From an uncultured Croceitalea sp. (GTDB lineage Bacteria > Bacteroidota > Bacteroidia > Flavobacteriales > Flavobacteriaceae): DNA of 64,000 nucleotides. Below are positions 17,746-26,660 of this stretch, piece after piece. Within the stretch, counting starts at the first letter, position 1, and each line of letters opens with the position of its first letter. The notes under the pieces were generated by a model. It searched no databases and was not told where the DNA came from. It saw only the letters and a program-made list of their open reading frames with translations. The stretch spans positions 682,001 through 746,000 of the forward strand of contig CANNDD010000002.1 in assembly GCA_947503285.1 (NCBI GenBank), read 5' to 3'. Position numbers and translations under genes: made by a program.

Positions 17746-18096
17746 ATGAAAAAAATATTCCATTTGGAAACCTGTAAGACCTGTCAAAAAATCTTGAAAG
17801 AACTCGAACCTTTGGACGGGATAGAACTTCGAGAAATCAAATCAAAAGGGGTTACCCCTGAGGAATTGGAAGCCATGCGGGCATTGACCGATAGCTATGA
17901 ATCACTCTTTAGTAGACGGGCGATGCTTTTTCGCCAACGCGGCTTGAACAACCAAGAATTGGGTGAAGACGACTATAAAAACCTGATTTTAGAACATTAT
18001 ACCTTTTTAAAACGTCCGGTAGTAGTCGTAGATGATCAGATCTTTATTGGCAACGCCAAAAAGCAGGTCGAGGGGGCTAAAGCAGCATTGCATTAA
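17746..18096 (+). CDS. ArsC/Spx/MgsR-like thioredoxin-fold protein
   Basis: A 116-residue thioredoxin-fold protein with 'FHLETCKTCQKILKEL' near the N-terminus, where the CxxC pair (about residues 9 and 12) would be the redox site. The rest follows the ArsC/YffB pattern: 'EIKSKGVTPEELEAM' and 'LKRPVVVVDDQIFIGNAKK' (family RPV/xxG motif near the C-terminus). It could be a glutaredoxin-like arsenate reductase or a redox regulator; the extra N-terminal CxxC leans to Spx/MgsR. Its stop overlaps the EamA start (TAATG), so translation is coupled. Confidence 0.85.
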   Translation: MKKIFHLETCKTCQKILKELEPLDGIELREIKSKGVTPEELEAMRALTDSYESLFSRRAMLFRQRGLNNQELGEDDYKNLILEHYTFLKRPVVVVDDQIFIGNAKKQVEGAKAALH

Positions 18097-18989
18097 TGAG
18101 CAAACGTACCCTAGCCTTGTTGGCCGCAATAACGGCCACTACCATATATGGCATCAACCACACCATTGCCAAAGGCGTGATGCCTATCTACATTACCCCT
18201 TTTGGGTTTATTTTTGTCAGGGTAGTTGGTGCCGCCCTGCTGTTTTGGGGAATATCCTTTTTAGGACCAAAAGAAAAAATCGAGGGAAAAGATTGGGGTA
18301 GACTGGTTTTGGCGGCCCTTTTAGGGATGGTCATCAATATGCTTTCTTTTTTTAAAGGCTTGGAATTATCAACGCCTATCAACAGTGCGGTATTGGTCAC
18401 CATTAGCCCTATAATCGTAGTGGTGTTGTCAGCGTTCTTTTTAAAAGAGCGCATTACCCTGAATAAAGGATTGGGTATCGCTTTAGGCTTTATCGGGGCG
18501 GTATCCTTGGTGTTGTTTGGTGCGGAACTGCGGCAAGATGCCCCGAACATTCCCTTTGGTAATGCCTTATTTATTTTGAATGCAACGGCTTATGGCTCTT
18601 ATCTGATCGTGGCTAAAAAATTAGTAGGTAAATACCATCCGTTTACCTTGATGAAATGGCTATTTACCATTGCGGTCGTTATCAACTTCCCCATTACTTT
18701 TAACGATTTTTTGATGATTGAATGGACGACCATGCCTTTGTGGGCCTATGGGGTAGTTGCTTTTGTGGTCATTGGAACCACGTTCTGTACCTATCTCTTT
18801 AACATTTTTGCCATGACCGAGCTCAAGGCTTCAACCATAGGGGCATTTATTTATGTACAGCCATTATTCGGTATCGTTTTCGCATTGCTAACGGGTAAAG
18901 ATGCACTTACCATAGTTAAAATTGGGGCAACCGTGCTAGTATTGGTCGGGGTGTACTTGGCAAGTAAAAAGGTCAAGGCAAAGCCTTAA
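18096..18989 (+). CDS. EamA-family (DMT superfamily) transporter
   Basis: A 297-residue inner-membrane protein with ten hydrophobic segments in two EamA repeats. The first repeat starts 'LALLAAITATTIYGINHTIA' and ends 'NKGLGIALGFIGAVSLVLFG' (about 125-145); the second begins about 150 ('GNALFILNATAYGSYLIVAK') and ends in 'VKIGATVLVLVGVYLASKK'. DMT transporters export amino acids and other metabolites; with an amino-acid racemase in the same run, an amino-acid-related substrate is a reasonable guess. The ATG overlaps the stop of the previous gene. Confidence 0.9.
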   Translation: MSKRTLALLAAITATTIYGINHTIAKGVMPIYITPFGFIFVRVVGAALLFWGISFLGPKEKIEGKDWGRLVLAALLGMVINMLSFFKGLELSTPINSAVLVTISPIIVVVLSAFFLKERITLNKGLGIALGFIGAVSLVLFGAELRQDAPNIPFGNALFILNATAYGSYLIVAKKLVGKYHPFTLMKWLFTIAVVINFPITFNDFLMIEWTTMPLWAYGVVAFVVIGTTFCTYLFNIFAMTELKASTIGAFIYVQPLFGIVFALLTGKDALTIVKIGATVLVLVGVYLASKKVKAKP

Positions 18990-19063
18990 AGAAATTCAAG
19001 GGTTTTTCTGAGTACTTTAGTACTACTTGTAAAAAGAGGGTCAATTTAAATTATCACTTAGAA

Positions 19064-19804
19064 ATGACAAGTTTTTTTAAGAGGTTTAGACAAAAAATGC
19101 TTGCCAAAAACAAGTTGCGTAAATATTTAATTTATGCTTCGGGGGAAATAATGCTATTGGTCATTGGAATTTTGATCGCGCTGCAAATAAACAATTGGAA
19201 CGAACGTCGAAAATTGAACGACGAAAGGGAGAATTATTATCATCACCTGATAGCTGATTTAAATACTGATAAAGTATATGCAAAGAATTTAATTATCGCC
19301 TTTGAAGCGGTTTTGAAGCAATACGAGAAATACAAAGAGACCTTTAATAACCGTCAACTAAATACCCAAAAGACTATTGAAAATTTAGAGAGCCTTCAAT
19401 ATTCCTCCCAGCCCGTTATATTTGAAACTAACACAATTAAAACACTTATAAACACCGGAGATATAGGTATTCTTCCTCAAAGCATTAATACCAGCCTAAC
19501 CACCTATCTTGGAAACCAAAATAATTTAATCGATGCCAATACCCTAAATAGTAAGGAAATGATTAAAATGTTAAATAATGCCACTTCCAATGGTGCGAAT
19601 CCGTCGTTGCTAGCTAGAATTCAAAAGCAGCCAGAACTAATGGAACAATTAAAAATCGCTGAAAATTATTCACGGATAATCTTGCAGCTGGAAGCTTACC
19701 ACTTATGGCAAGAAATGACCTCAAAAACATCAATTTACAACTTAAGTTCCTTAATCGAAGAAGCTGATTCGAATATAGCTGCCATTAAGAAGGAATTGGA
19801 ATAA
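19064..19804 (+). CDS. DUF6090-type membrane-anchored protein
   Basis: A 246-residue protein with the typical Bacteroidota start: a basic N-terminus ('FFKRFRQKMLAKNKLRKYL'), then one transmembrane segment 'GEIMLLVIGILIALQINNWN' (residues about 30-50) and a charged helical periplasmic part beginning 'ERRKLNDERENYY'. Proteins of this type are usually annotated DUF6090 and are abundant in flavobacteria, with no known function. It stands alone between the EamA gene and a convergent thioesterase gene. Confidence 0.85.
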   Translation: MTSFFKRFRQKMLAKNKLRKYLIYASGEIMLLVIGILIALQINNWNERRKLNDERENYYHHLIADLNTDKVYAKNLIIAFEAVLKQYEKYKETFNNRQLNTQKTIENLESLQYSSQPVIFETNTIKTLINTGDIGILPQSINTSLTTYLGNQNNLIDANTLNSKEMIKMLNNATSNGANPSLLARIQKQPELMEQLKIAENYSRIILQLEAYHLWQEMTSKTSIYNLSSLIEEADSNIAAIKKELE

Positions 19805-19830
19805 CTATATTAATTCAACAAAAACGGGAT

Positions 19831-20307
19831 TTAAACCAAATTTTCAGGTTTTCGCACAAATTTCCGTGTATCTGCCTTGGTCAAGATTTTAAAATCATCG
19901 GTTTTTTCCATAAGGTCAAAAGCGTCTAAAAAGTCTTTCGGCAAAGCGGTAAGTTTGCGAGCTTCTAAATCCATCCATCCGCCCATCATTTCACAACGGG
20001 CGAAATTTACCCCTTGGGCATCATAAAAATCATGTTGAAATTCGAATAACATGCCATCTTCGCTCATTCCCTTGAACCCCAATGATACCTGAACCGGTTT
20101 TCCTGGAAAAACCTCTTTGAAGTAATACATATGTTCATAAAATACTACGGGGCCGATATTGTATTGCGCCATTGTTTTTTGGTTAAATCCCATCTGCCCT
20201 AGATAAGCCATTCGGGTATGGCTCATAAAGTTGATATAGGCAGAATTTGCCAAGTGTCTATTGGCATCGAGATCACTCCAACGAATATCGAATTCTTTTA
20301 AAAACAT
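19831..20307 (-). CDS. Acyl-CoA thioesterase, 4HBT/YbgC-FadM type
   Basis: A 158-residue hot-dog-fold thioesterase. The N-terminal active-site segment 'FDIRWSDLDANRHLANSAY' (residues about 5-23) carries the Asp (WSDLDANRH) that defines the 4-hydroxybenzoyl-CoA thioesterase group; 'YYFKEVFPGKPVQVSLGFKG' follows as the central helix-strand. The family cleaves acyl-CoA thioesters in the cytoplasm. The substrate is not predictable. It is a single gene between two divergent neighbours. Confidence 0.88.
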   Translation of the reverse strand: MFLKEFDIRWSDLDANRHLANSAYINFMSHTRMAYLGQMGFNQKTMAQYNIGPVVFYEHMYYFKEVFPGKPVQVSLGFKGMSEDGMLFEFQHDFYDAQGVNFARCEMMGGWMDLEARKLTALPKDFLDAFDLMEKTDDFKILTKADTRKFVRKPENLV

Positions 20308-20502
20308 ATCCTTCTATATTTTAACGAATAGCTTATTTATAGGGTGAACTACGAAGTAGTTTATACACCCTGTTTTACTCAACCAGTTTTCTTGAACACT
20401 GAATTCTTTTCCTATGCACGCATAAGAGTTGCCAAAAATAACATAGATTTGAATAACGTCTACCAGAAAAAGGCGATTTTATCACCAATTTAATTTATTA
20501 CG

Positions 20503-21480
20503 ATGAGCCAAAAAGCACCTTTTATCGATTCCCTCTCTTTGCCCGCTATCGCTGCCCCCATGTTTTTAATTTCTGGTCCAAAACTGGTCATAGAATGTTG
20601 TAAGAATGGTATTGTTGGCACTTTTCCGGCATTGAACCAACGTACTAGCGAAGGTTTCGAAGAATGGCTGCTCGAAATTAAGACCGAGCTCCAAAAATGG
20701 GAAGATGAAACCGGCAAAAAAGCGGCTCCTTTCGGGGTGAATCTAATTGTACACCCCACCAATCCAAGGTTGGAAGCCGATGTAAAACTCTGCGTTAAAC
20801 ACAGGGTGCCCTTGGTGATTACATCATTGGGCGCAGTATCACAGGTAATCGATGCAGTACATAGTTATGGTGGTCTGGTCTTTCACGATGTGATTAAAAA
20901 AAGACATGCCGAGAAAGCTGCAGGTGCTGGCGTTGACGGTCTCATTCTGGTTGCTGCGGGCGCTGGGGGCCATGCAGGTACCATCAATCCCATGAGTCTT
21001 GTGGCCGAAGTGAAAAAATTCTTTGACAAAACGGTGATTTTATCAGGATGTATTTCGACGGGTCGCGATATTGCATCCGCGATGCAGATGGGTGCCGACC
21101 TGGCCTATATGGGTACGCGTTTTATCAATGCGGAGGAAAGTAAGGCCCCGCAAGAATATAAGGATATGATCATTGCGGCGGGCGCTAGCGATGTTACCTA
21201 TACCGCGGCTATCTCTGGTGTTCATGCGAATTTTTTGGCAGCGAGTCTAAAAGCCGCGGGACTTACTGAAGAAGATCTTAAAAAAAATACCAAAATCGAC
21301 TTTGGAAAAGAACTGGATACGGAAGCAAAGGCGTGGAAAACCATCTGGTCGGCCGGTCAAGGGGTTACTACCATTGAAAAGACGCTTCCAGTGGCAGCAT
21401 TGGTCCGACAGTTGAAAGGCGGGTTTAAAGCGGCAATTGAAGAACAAACCAAGCTTTTAGAGCGGTTTCCAAAAGATTAG
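20503..21480 (+). CDS. Nitronate monooxygenase-like FMN protein
   Basis: A 325-residue TIM-barrel flavoprotein of the NPD/nitronate monooxygenase family. The N-terminal 'LPAIAAPMFLISGPKLVIEC' (about 13-32) is the FMN/substrate loop; 'VDGLILVAAGAGGHAG' (about 143-158) holds the usual HAG motif and 'ILSGCISTGRDIASAMQMGA' followed by 'AYMGTRFINAEES' (about 180-210) holds the phosphate-binding part. The enzyme oxidises alkyl nitronates. An alpha/beta hydrolase gene starts 9 bp downstream. Confidence 0.9.
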   Translation: MSQKAPFIDSLSLPAIAAPMFLISGPKLVIECCKNGIVGTFPALNQRTSEGFEEWLLEIKTELQKWEDETGKKAAPFGVNLIVHPTNPRLEADVKLCVKHRVPLVITSLGAVSQVIDAVHSYGGLVFHDVIKKRHAEKAAGAGVDGLILVAAGAGGHAGTINPMSLVAEVKKFFDKTVILSGCISTGRDIASAMQMGADLAYMGTRFINAEESKAPQEYKDMIIAAGASDVTYTAAISGVHANFLAASLKAAGLTEEDLKKNTKIDFGKELDTEAKAWKTIWSAGQGVTTIEKTLPVAALVRQLKGGFKAAIEEQTKLLERFPKD

Positions 21481-21489
21481 TCGCTGTAA

Positions 21490-22449
21490 ATGCCGTTGGT
21501 TCCTTCAAATTATAGACCACCTTTTCCTTTTAGAAACGGACATTTTGCAACCATTTACGCTGGGGTATTCAGAAAAGTAAAAGGTCTGGTCCAACACCGC
21601 GAACGGGTGAACCTATCAGACGGCGATTTTCTTGATTTGGACTGGAGTAAAAGCAATGCACCCACTTCGAAACTCGTTGTGCTGTTGCATGGCCTAGAGG
21701 GTGATGCGCAACGGCACTACATCGTGGGCAGTGCCAAAAAATTCAATCAACATGGCTATGATGCTTGTGCGGTCAATTTTAGGAGTTGTAGTGGAGAACC
21801 CAATACGTTATATCGTTCGTACCATTCTGGAGCCACTGAAGATTTGATTGAAGTTATCCACCATATTTTAAATTCCAAAGAGTACCAAGAAATCTATTTG
21901 ATGGGTTTTAGCTTGGGCGGCAATCTGGTTTTAAAGTATTTGGGGGAGGGAAATCAAGTTCCCAAACAGCTAAAGGCCGCGGTAGGCGTATCGGTTCCAT
22001 GTAGTTTAAAAAGTGCCTGTGATGAATTGTTGAACTCCAAAAACGTGTTATACTCGGCAAGGTTCAAAAAACACTTATTGGCCAAGTTGCGACAAAAGCA
22101 ACAGCTATTCCCCAATCGTATTTCAGTAGCCGAAATAGAATCAATAGCAACGCTAAAAGATTTTGATGACATTTATACCAGCCGTGCCCATGGCTTTATA
22201 GACGCGTTTGATTATTATGACAAATGTAGTAGCAACCAATTTTTGCTAGATATCGAGACACCAAGTTTAATCTTGAATGCAAAAAATGATTCATTCTTGG
22301 GGGTAGAATGCTACCCTTATGAAGCTGCAAAGACCAATGATGCCATTTATTTGGAAACCCCGGATTTTGGGGGGCATGTTGGATTTTGGGGTGCAACGAG
22401 CAGCTATGCAGAAGAACGTGCCGTCGAGTTTTTTAACTCACTTACGTAG
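21490..22449 (+). CDS. Alpha/beta hydrolase, YheT family
   Basis: A 319-residue YheT/EMB8-type alpha/beta hydrolase. Early residues 'YRPPFPFRNGHFATIYAGVF' match the family's N-terminal signature; 'LVVLLHGLEGDAQRHYIVG' is the oxyanion region (HGLEG, about residue 72); the nucleophile elbow is 'YLMGFSLGGNLVLKYLGE' (GFSLG, Ser about 142). The catalytic Asp is probably in 'SLILNAKNDSFLG' and the His in 'TPDFGGHVGF'. The triad is therefore complete. Substrate unknown. Likely co-transcribed with the nitronate monooxygenase gene 9 bp upstream. Confidence 0.92.
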   Translation: MPLVPSNYRPPFPFRNGHFATIYAGVFRKVKGLVQHRERVNLSDGDFLDLDWSKSNAPTSKLVVLLHGLEGDAQRHYIVGSAKKFNQHGYDACAVNFRSCSGEPNTLYRSYHSGATEDLIEVIHHILNSKEYQEIYLMGFSLGGNLVLKYLGEGNQVPKQLKAAVGVSVPCSLKSACDELLNSKNVLYSARFKKHLLAKLRQKQQLFPNRISVAEIESIATLKDFDDIYTSRAHGFIDAFDYYDKCSSNQFLLDIETPSLILNAKNDSFLGVECYPYEAAKTNDAIYLETPDFGGHVGFWGATSSYAEERAVEFFNSLT

Positions 22450-22493
22450 TAGTAAATACATTTCTTACATTTACAAAATGCCATTGACAAACC

Positions 22494-23855
22494 ATGTTAC
22501 GTAGATTTTACTTGACCTTATCGGCAATTATTTGCTTTTGTGTATCATGTGTAAACTCAAGTGAGTTTGACGTGCCTCAAGAAAGTTGTGTCGAAAATCT
22601 ACAGGTAAATGCCACTTTTGCCGAGGTTAAGGCACTTTACCAAGGTGAATTGCTTCAAATTCAAGATGATTTGGTCATTGAGGGTTACGTGGTCTCTTCA
22701 GATAGGGCAGGAAATTTTTTTAGTGTCCTACATTTTCAAGATGAAGTTGACAATCCTACCCAAGGCTTTCAGATAGAGCTCGATATCAGACAGTCGTATT
22801 TGCTATTTGAACCGGGCAGTAAAGTTTTGATAAGGCTCAAAGGCCTTTATTTAGACCAAAGTAAAGCCGTTTTTAAATTGGGTGGAACTTTTGCAGGTTT
22901 TGGAACGGTTTCCGTAGGTCGATTACCGGCATCAAAAATACCGGAGCATATTTTTCTGGCCTGTGATACTGTGGAAGCTATAATACCAACCAACGTTTCC
23001 ATAACCAGTCTAGAGCCTAACCTCACCAATACGCTTGTACGTTTTGAAAACCTTGAAATCATTGATGAAGAACGTACCTTGCCTTTTGCAATCGAACGTG
23101 AGGAGACCCAGCGCATCTTGGTCGATTGTTTTGATAACGAACTTATCCTATTGAACAGCGGTTTCTCTAATTTTCAGCAAGAGTTGCTTCCTAACGGAAA
23201 TGGAAGTATAACGGGTGTATTACTTCGTGAAAATGAGGATTTCTTTTTGGCGATACGCGAATTGACGGATATTGATTTTTCTAATGAACGATGTGTTGAC
23301 GTTGTCACTGAATTTACATCAGAACAGGTTTTCTTTTCCGAATTGGCCGATCCCAACAACAATTCCGGGGCGCGTTTTGTAGAGCTATTCAACGCTTCTG
23401 AAACGGCATTGGATTTAAACGGATGGTCTATAAGAAGGTATACTAATGCCAATACCACAGTAAGTTCAACCCTAGATCTCACCGGCAACACTATGGATGC
23501 GGGGTCAACTTTGGTAATTTCACCCAATGCGGATGAATTTGAAATTGTTTATGGCTTTGCACCAGATTTAGCAGTGGGTACCAATAGCCCTGCAGACTCA
23601 AACGGGGATGACAATTTAGAATTGGTGGACCCATTCGGTGTAGTGATCGATACTTTCGGGGTCATTGGTGAAGATGGTACGGGTACCAACCATGAATTTG
23701 AAGATGGTAGGGCGGTGCGAAACAGCACCGTTATACAAGCAAATGCGAACTATACCTTTTCTGAATGGATCATTTTTAACGATTCAGGTGATGCAGGTAC
23801 CATAAACCAACCCCAAAACGCGCCTGAGGATTTCTCCCCAAAAGAGCGAAACTAA
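22494..23855 (+). CDS. Lipoprotein with DUF5689 and lamin-tail domains
   Basis: A 453-residue lipoprotein (signal 'MLRRFYLTLSAIICFCVSC'). The first part (about 25-265) looks like the Bacteroidota DUF5689 OB-like domain ('GYVVSSDRAGNFFSVLHFQD', 'GFQIELDIRQSYLLFEPG'). The C-terminal part (about 275-430) is a lamin-tail-like immunoglobulin domain: 'VFFSELADPNNNSGARFVEL' then 'LDLNGWSIRRYTNAN', 'LVISPNADEFEIVYG'. Such proteins often go with extracellular nucleases, but no nuclease domain is visible. A bidirectional hairpin terminator lies just after the stop. Confidence 0.82.
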   Translation: MLRRFYLTLSAIICFCVSCVNSSEFDVPQESCVENLQVNATFAEVKALYQGELLQIQDDLVIEGYVVSSDRAGNFFSVLHFQDEVDNPTQGFQIELDIRQSYLLFEPGSKVLIRLKGLYLDQSKAVFKLGGTFAGFGTVSVGRLPASKIPEHIFLACDTVEAIIPTNVSITSLEPNLTNTLVRFENLEIIDEERTLPFAIEREETQRILVDCFDNELILLNSGFSNFQQELLPNGNGSITGVLLRENEDFFLAIRELTDIDFSNERCVDVVTEFTSEQVFFSELADPNNNSGARFVELFNASETALDLNGWSIRRYTNANTTVSSTLDLTGNTMDAGSTLVISPNADEFEIVYGFAPDLAVGTNSPADSNGDDNLELVDPFGVVIDTFGVIGEDGTGTNHEFEDGRAVRNSTVIQANANYTFSEWIIFNDSGDAGTINQPQNAPEDFSPKERN

Positions 23856-23888
23856 AAAAAGGGAACATCTGAACAGATGTTCCCTTCT
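23855..23888. terminator. Bidirectional terminator between DUF5689 and SnoaL-like genes
   Basis: A perfect 11-bp stem GGGAACATCTG / CAGATGTTCCC with a 2-base loop (23861-23884). It is flanked by seven A on the left and TTCTT on the right, so it can terminate both convergent transcripts, best in the minus direction. Confidence 0.85.
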
Positions 23889-23908
23889 TGCTGCTTAAAG
23901 ATGTGAAT

Positions 23909-24286
23909 TTATACGTGATAATATCTTTCTTCGATGATTTTTCCCTCATCGTTCCAAGTAGTTCGCACTACCTGTTCGAAAGTATGGCTTTGGCCATCAT
24001 TGGTGTCAAATTTCATGACCGCTTCGTAGAAAGAGGTGTTGCCTTTTACCGCAGGACCGTTTTTCAACTCATAGCCGTGAAAAGCGGTAACCGTGGCCAA
24101 TAGCTCTTTTTCTTTTTCAATGTTGAAGGCTTTGCCCACTTTTGGTGCGGCATTACCTTCAATAAGTTGTACGTCGTCTGCTAGGTATCCATCCATCGCT
24201 TCTAAAAATTGACCTTTAGCCAATAATTCCAATACGTCGTTTGCGTTGTTTAAAATAGTCTGTTCTTGATTTTCCAATACTTCCAT
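23909..24286 (-). CDS. SnoaL/NTF2-like protein
   Basis: A 125-residue NTF2-fold protein. It opens with helices 'NDVLELLAKGQFLEAMDGYL' (about 17-36), which precede the 'ADDVQLIEGNAAPKVGKAFN' segment and the curved sheet ('SFYEAVMKFDTNDGQSHTFE', 'QVVRTTWNDEGKIIEERYYH'). The cone-shaped fold binds small molecules or catalyses simple isomerisations. No catalytic residue set is obvious. Monocistronic, with a terminator at its 3' end. Confidence 0.85.
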   Translation of the reverse strand: MEVLENQEQTILNNANDVLELLAKGQFLEAMDGYLADDVQLIEGNAAPKVGKAFNIEKEKELLATVTAFHGYELKNGPAVKGNTSFYEAVMKFDTNDGQSHTFEQVVRTTWNDEGKIIEERYYHV

Positions 24287-24551
24287 GATAAGTTGTTTTT
24301 ATTGTGTGAATAATTGTTTGATTTTCTTTGGTTCAAAAGTACTATGGGTTAACCTGTAAAAGTTTACAGGTATTTCCCGTTAACTTGTCGTTATTTCCCA
24401 AAAACTACTTTAAACCGACCGAATGGTGGAAAATTGGCGAAAACACCTTATTATATACTTTCATCACCTACTCGGATTACAATAGGGAAGCCCTATTTTA
24501 GGTAAGGAAAAATGAACGTTTTTTTATACCTTCAAAAGCTCTAATACGATT

Positions 24552-25031
24552 ATGACGAACAAGGAATCTTTTTTTAACGCCATACGAACAGGTGATCTTG
24601 AAAAGGTGCGGCAATTGCTCAAAAAGTACCCCCATCTGAACAATGTTACTGACGAACGTGGTTCTACCCCATTGATTTTGGCTACCTACTACGGGCATGA
24701 ACACATCGCGGACCACTTGATGGATAATGGGGCAACAATCGATACGAAAGATAGCTCTGGCAATACGGCACTTATGGGTGTGTGTTTTAAGGGATACACT
24801 GAAATTGCCAAAAGCTTGATTAAAGCAGGTGCCAATGTGAATGTTAGCAATGCTATGGGGGGAACCTGTTTGATCTATGCGGCCACATTCAATAGAATTG
24901 AAATTGCCAAACTGCTTTTGGAACATGGTGCGGATACCTCCATTAAGGATGCCCGGGGCCATACGGCCTTGGATCATGCCAAAATGCAAGAGGCTTCAGA
25001 AATGATGACTTTATTACAGAAAACCAATTGA
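24552..25031 (+). CDS. Ankyrin-repeat protein
   Basis: A 159-residue cytoplasmic protein made of about four ankyrin repeats. The clearest are 'DERGSTPLILATYYGHEHIA' (about 34-53), 'DSSGNTALMGVCFKGYTEIA' (about 67-86), 'NAMGGTCLIYAATFNRIEIA' (about 100-119) and the last, 'DARGHTALDHAKMQEASEMM'. No signal peptide is present. Ankyrin repeats mediate protein-protein contact; the partner is unknown. The NUDIX gene begins 7 bp downstream. Confidence 0.93.
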   Translation: MTNKESFFNAIRTGDLEKVRQLLKKYPHLNNVTDERGSTPLILATYYGHEHIADHLMDNGATIDTKDSSGNTALMGVCFKGYTEIAKSLIKAGANVNVSNAMGGTCLIYAATFNRIEIAKLLLEHGADTSIKDARGHTALDHAKMQEASEMMTLLQKTN

Positions 25032-25038
25032 AGGTTTT

Positions 25039-25662
25039 ATGCAACCAAAACAACTGCTTGAACTGGTCAAAAGAATAAAGGCAATCGCCGATACAGGGCT
25101 GGTCTACGCCGAAAGTCCCTACGATTTGGAACGTTATGGGGAATTAAGGGAAATCGGCCTAAAGCTAATGGCCCATGTCACTGACGAGCCCGTAGCCAAA
25201 CTCAACAGTTTCTTTTTACCACAAACGGATTATCCTACCCCTAAGGTCGATGTGAGGGGATTTGTACTGAATGGGCAGCATCAAATATTGATGGCGAAGG
25301 AAAGTGTGGATAATAAATGGACGATACCTGGGGGTTGGGCCGATATTGGCATTACGCCAAAAGAAGTGGTCATTAAAGAAATCAAGGAAGAAACGGGAAT
25401 CGATGTTGAGGTAATCCGCTTGTTGGCTATTTACGATAAACAGCGACATGAACACCCCGCCGAGCCCTATTACATCTATAAACTGATGTTTTTCTGTAAA
25501 GCCACGGGAGGTGAATTACAACCGGGCTTTGACATGAAAGGTGCGGCCTATTTTTCTCTGGACGATTTGCCAGAACTTTCTGAAGATCGCATTTTAAAGA
25601 GCCAGTTGCACCATTTGTATCAATTGGTAGAGGAGGGTAAGAACGAGGTTTATGTTGACTGA
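25039..25662 (+). CDS. NUDIX hydrolase, YjhB/ADP-ribose pyrophosphatase type
   Basis: A 207-residue NUDIX protein with the extra N-terminal helical domain (residues about 1-60) seen in the YjhB group, followed by the catalytic domain. The NUDIX box is 'GGWADIGITPKEVVIKEIKE' then 'ETGI' (about 99-122); the metal-binding KEIKEE core is intact, while the first Glu of the classical Gx5E position is Ile, which I recall as common in this subgroup. The family cleaves nucleoside diphosphates linked to another moiety. It follows the ankyrin gene closely and precedes a terminator. Confidence 0.88.
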   Translation: MQPKQLLELVKRIKAIADTGLVYAESPYDLERYGELREIGLKLMAHVTDEPVAKLNSFFLPQTDYPTPKVDVRGFVLNGQHQILMAKESVDNKWTIPGGWADIGITPKEVVIKEIKEETGIDVEVIRLLAIYDKQRHEHPAEPYYIYKLMFFCKATGGELQPGFDMKGAAYFSLDDLPELSEDRILKSQLHHLYQLVEEGKNEVYVD

Positions 25663-25799
25663 GAAATACGTTGGTCATAAATATTCGGAAAGTCCGTAAT
25701 CAGTCAAAATGTTTCGGTAAGGAAATGTCAGGTTGAGCACCCTTTTACCAGCCTGGTAGACAGTTGAAACCCAAACCGGAAAAATGAGGGTTTATCAAT

Positions 25800-25838
25800 T
25801 GCCCCGAATAGACCCCTTAGGGTACTATCGGGGTTTTA
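25800..25838 (+). terminator. Terminator downstream of the NUDIX gene
   Basis: Arms CCCCGA/TCGGGG, TAG/CTA and ACCC/GGGT form a stem with single-base bulges, followed by TTTT at 25834-25837. It lies 140 bp after the NUDIX stop and before the nitrilase-family gene. The rest of 25663-25886 shows nothing recognisable. Confidence 0.6.
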
Positions 25839-25886
25839 ATAAAATCATGGCAGAAAAGGTATTTTCCATTTTCAAATGACAACATC

Positions 25887-26660
25887 ATGAGCGATAATTT
25901 ACACATAGCACTAGTGCAATCCCACTTGCTTTGGGAAAACCCCGAGGGTAACCGAAAATTATTCGATACCAAAATCCAAGAAATTCAAGAAGGTGTGGAT
26001 TTGGTTATATTGCCAGAGATGTTCTCAACCGCATTTACCATGCATCCTGAAAATGTTGATAAATCCCAAACGCCCAAAACATTACAATGGATGAGATCCT
26101 GGGCGCAACGAAAGCAAATTGCAATTACGGGCAGTATGATCTTTCATGAAACGGATAGGTATTACAATCGGTTGTTCTTTGTGTATCCTGATGGAAATCA
26201 TGAAACGTATGACAAACGCCACACCTTTACCTTGGCCGGCGAACATGAGGTATATCGGGCAGGGGACCATAAATTGATTCTTGACTTTAAAGGGTTTAAG
26301 ATTTGCCCCCTTATTTGTTACGACCTGCGATTTCCGGTTTGGGCCAGAAACGTCGAAAACTATGATGTTTTAGTATACGTCGCCAATTGGCCCAAACCCA
26401 GGGTCAATGCTTGGGATGCATTACTTAAGGCAAGGGCAATCGAGAATATGGCGTATTGTATCGGGGTAAACCGAATAGGATTGGATGCTTCAGGTCATGA
26501 ATATGTTGGCCATTCTGCAGTTTACGATGTTTTGGGTGAAGAATTGGTTTTTTCTACAAAGGAAGAAGTCTTGTACGCTACCTTATCCAAGACGCATATT
26601 AAAACTTACCGAAACAAGCTCAAATTTTTAGAGGATCAAGATTCGTTTAATTTGTTATAA
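25887..26660 (+). CDS. Nitrilase-superfamily amidohydrolase (omega-amidase/YafV type)
   Basis: A 257-residue carbon-nitrogen hydrolase. The catalytic triad is visible: Glu in 'DLVILPEMFSTAF' (about residue 43), Lys in 'YDKRHTFTLAGEHEVY' (about 112) and Cys in 'ICPLICYDLRFPVWARN' (about 146). The sequence follows the YafV/omega-amidase group, which hydrolyses 2-oxoglutaramate or 2-oxosuccinamate to recycle transamination products. The cytoplasmic location is inferred from the lack of a signal peptide. Its 3' end overlaps the convergent lipoprotein gene by 14 bp. Confidence 0.92.
   Translation: MSDNLHIALVQSHLLWENPEGNRKLFDTKIQEIQEGVDLVILPEMFSTAFTMHPENVDKSQTPKTLQWMRSWAQRKQIAITGSMIFHETDRYYNRLFFVYPDGNHETYDKRHTFTLAGEHEVYRAGDHKLILDFKGFKICPLICYDLRFPVWARNVENYDVLVYVANWPKPRVNAWDALLKARAIENMAYCIGVNRIGLDASGHEYVGHSAVYDVLGEELVFSTKEEVLYATLSKTHIKTYRNKLKFLEDQDSFNLL

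Noticed and set aside
20444-20451. TAGATTTG in front of the nitronate monooxygenase gene as a promoter
   Set aside because: The nearest TTG has a 12-bp spacer, outside the consensus range; the evidence is too thin.
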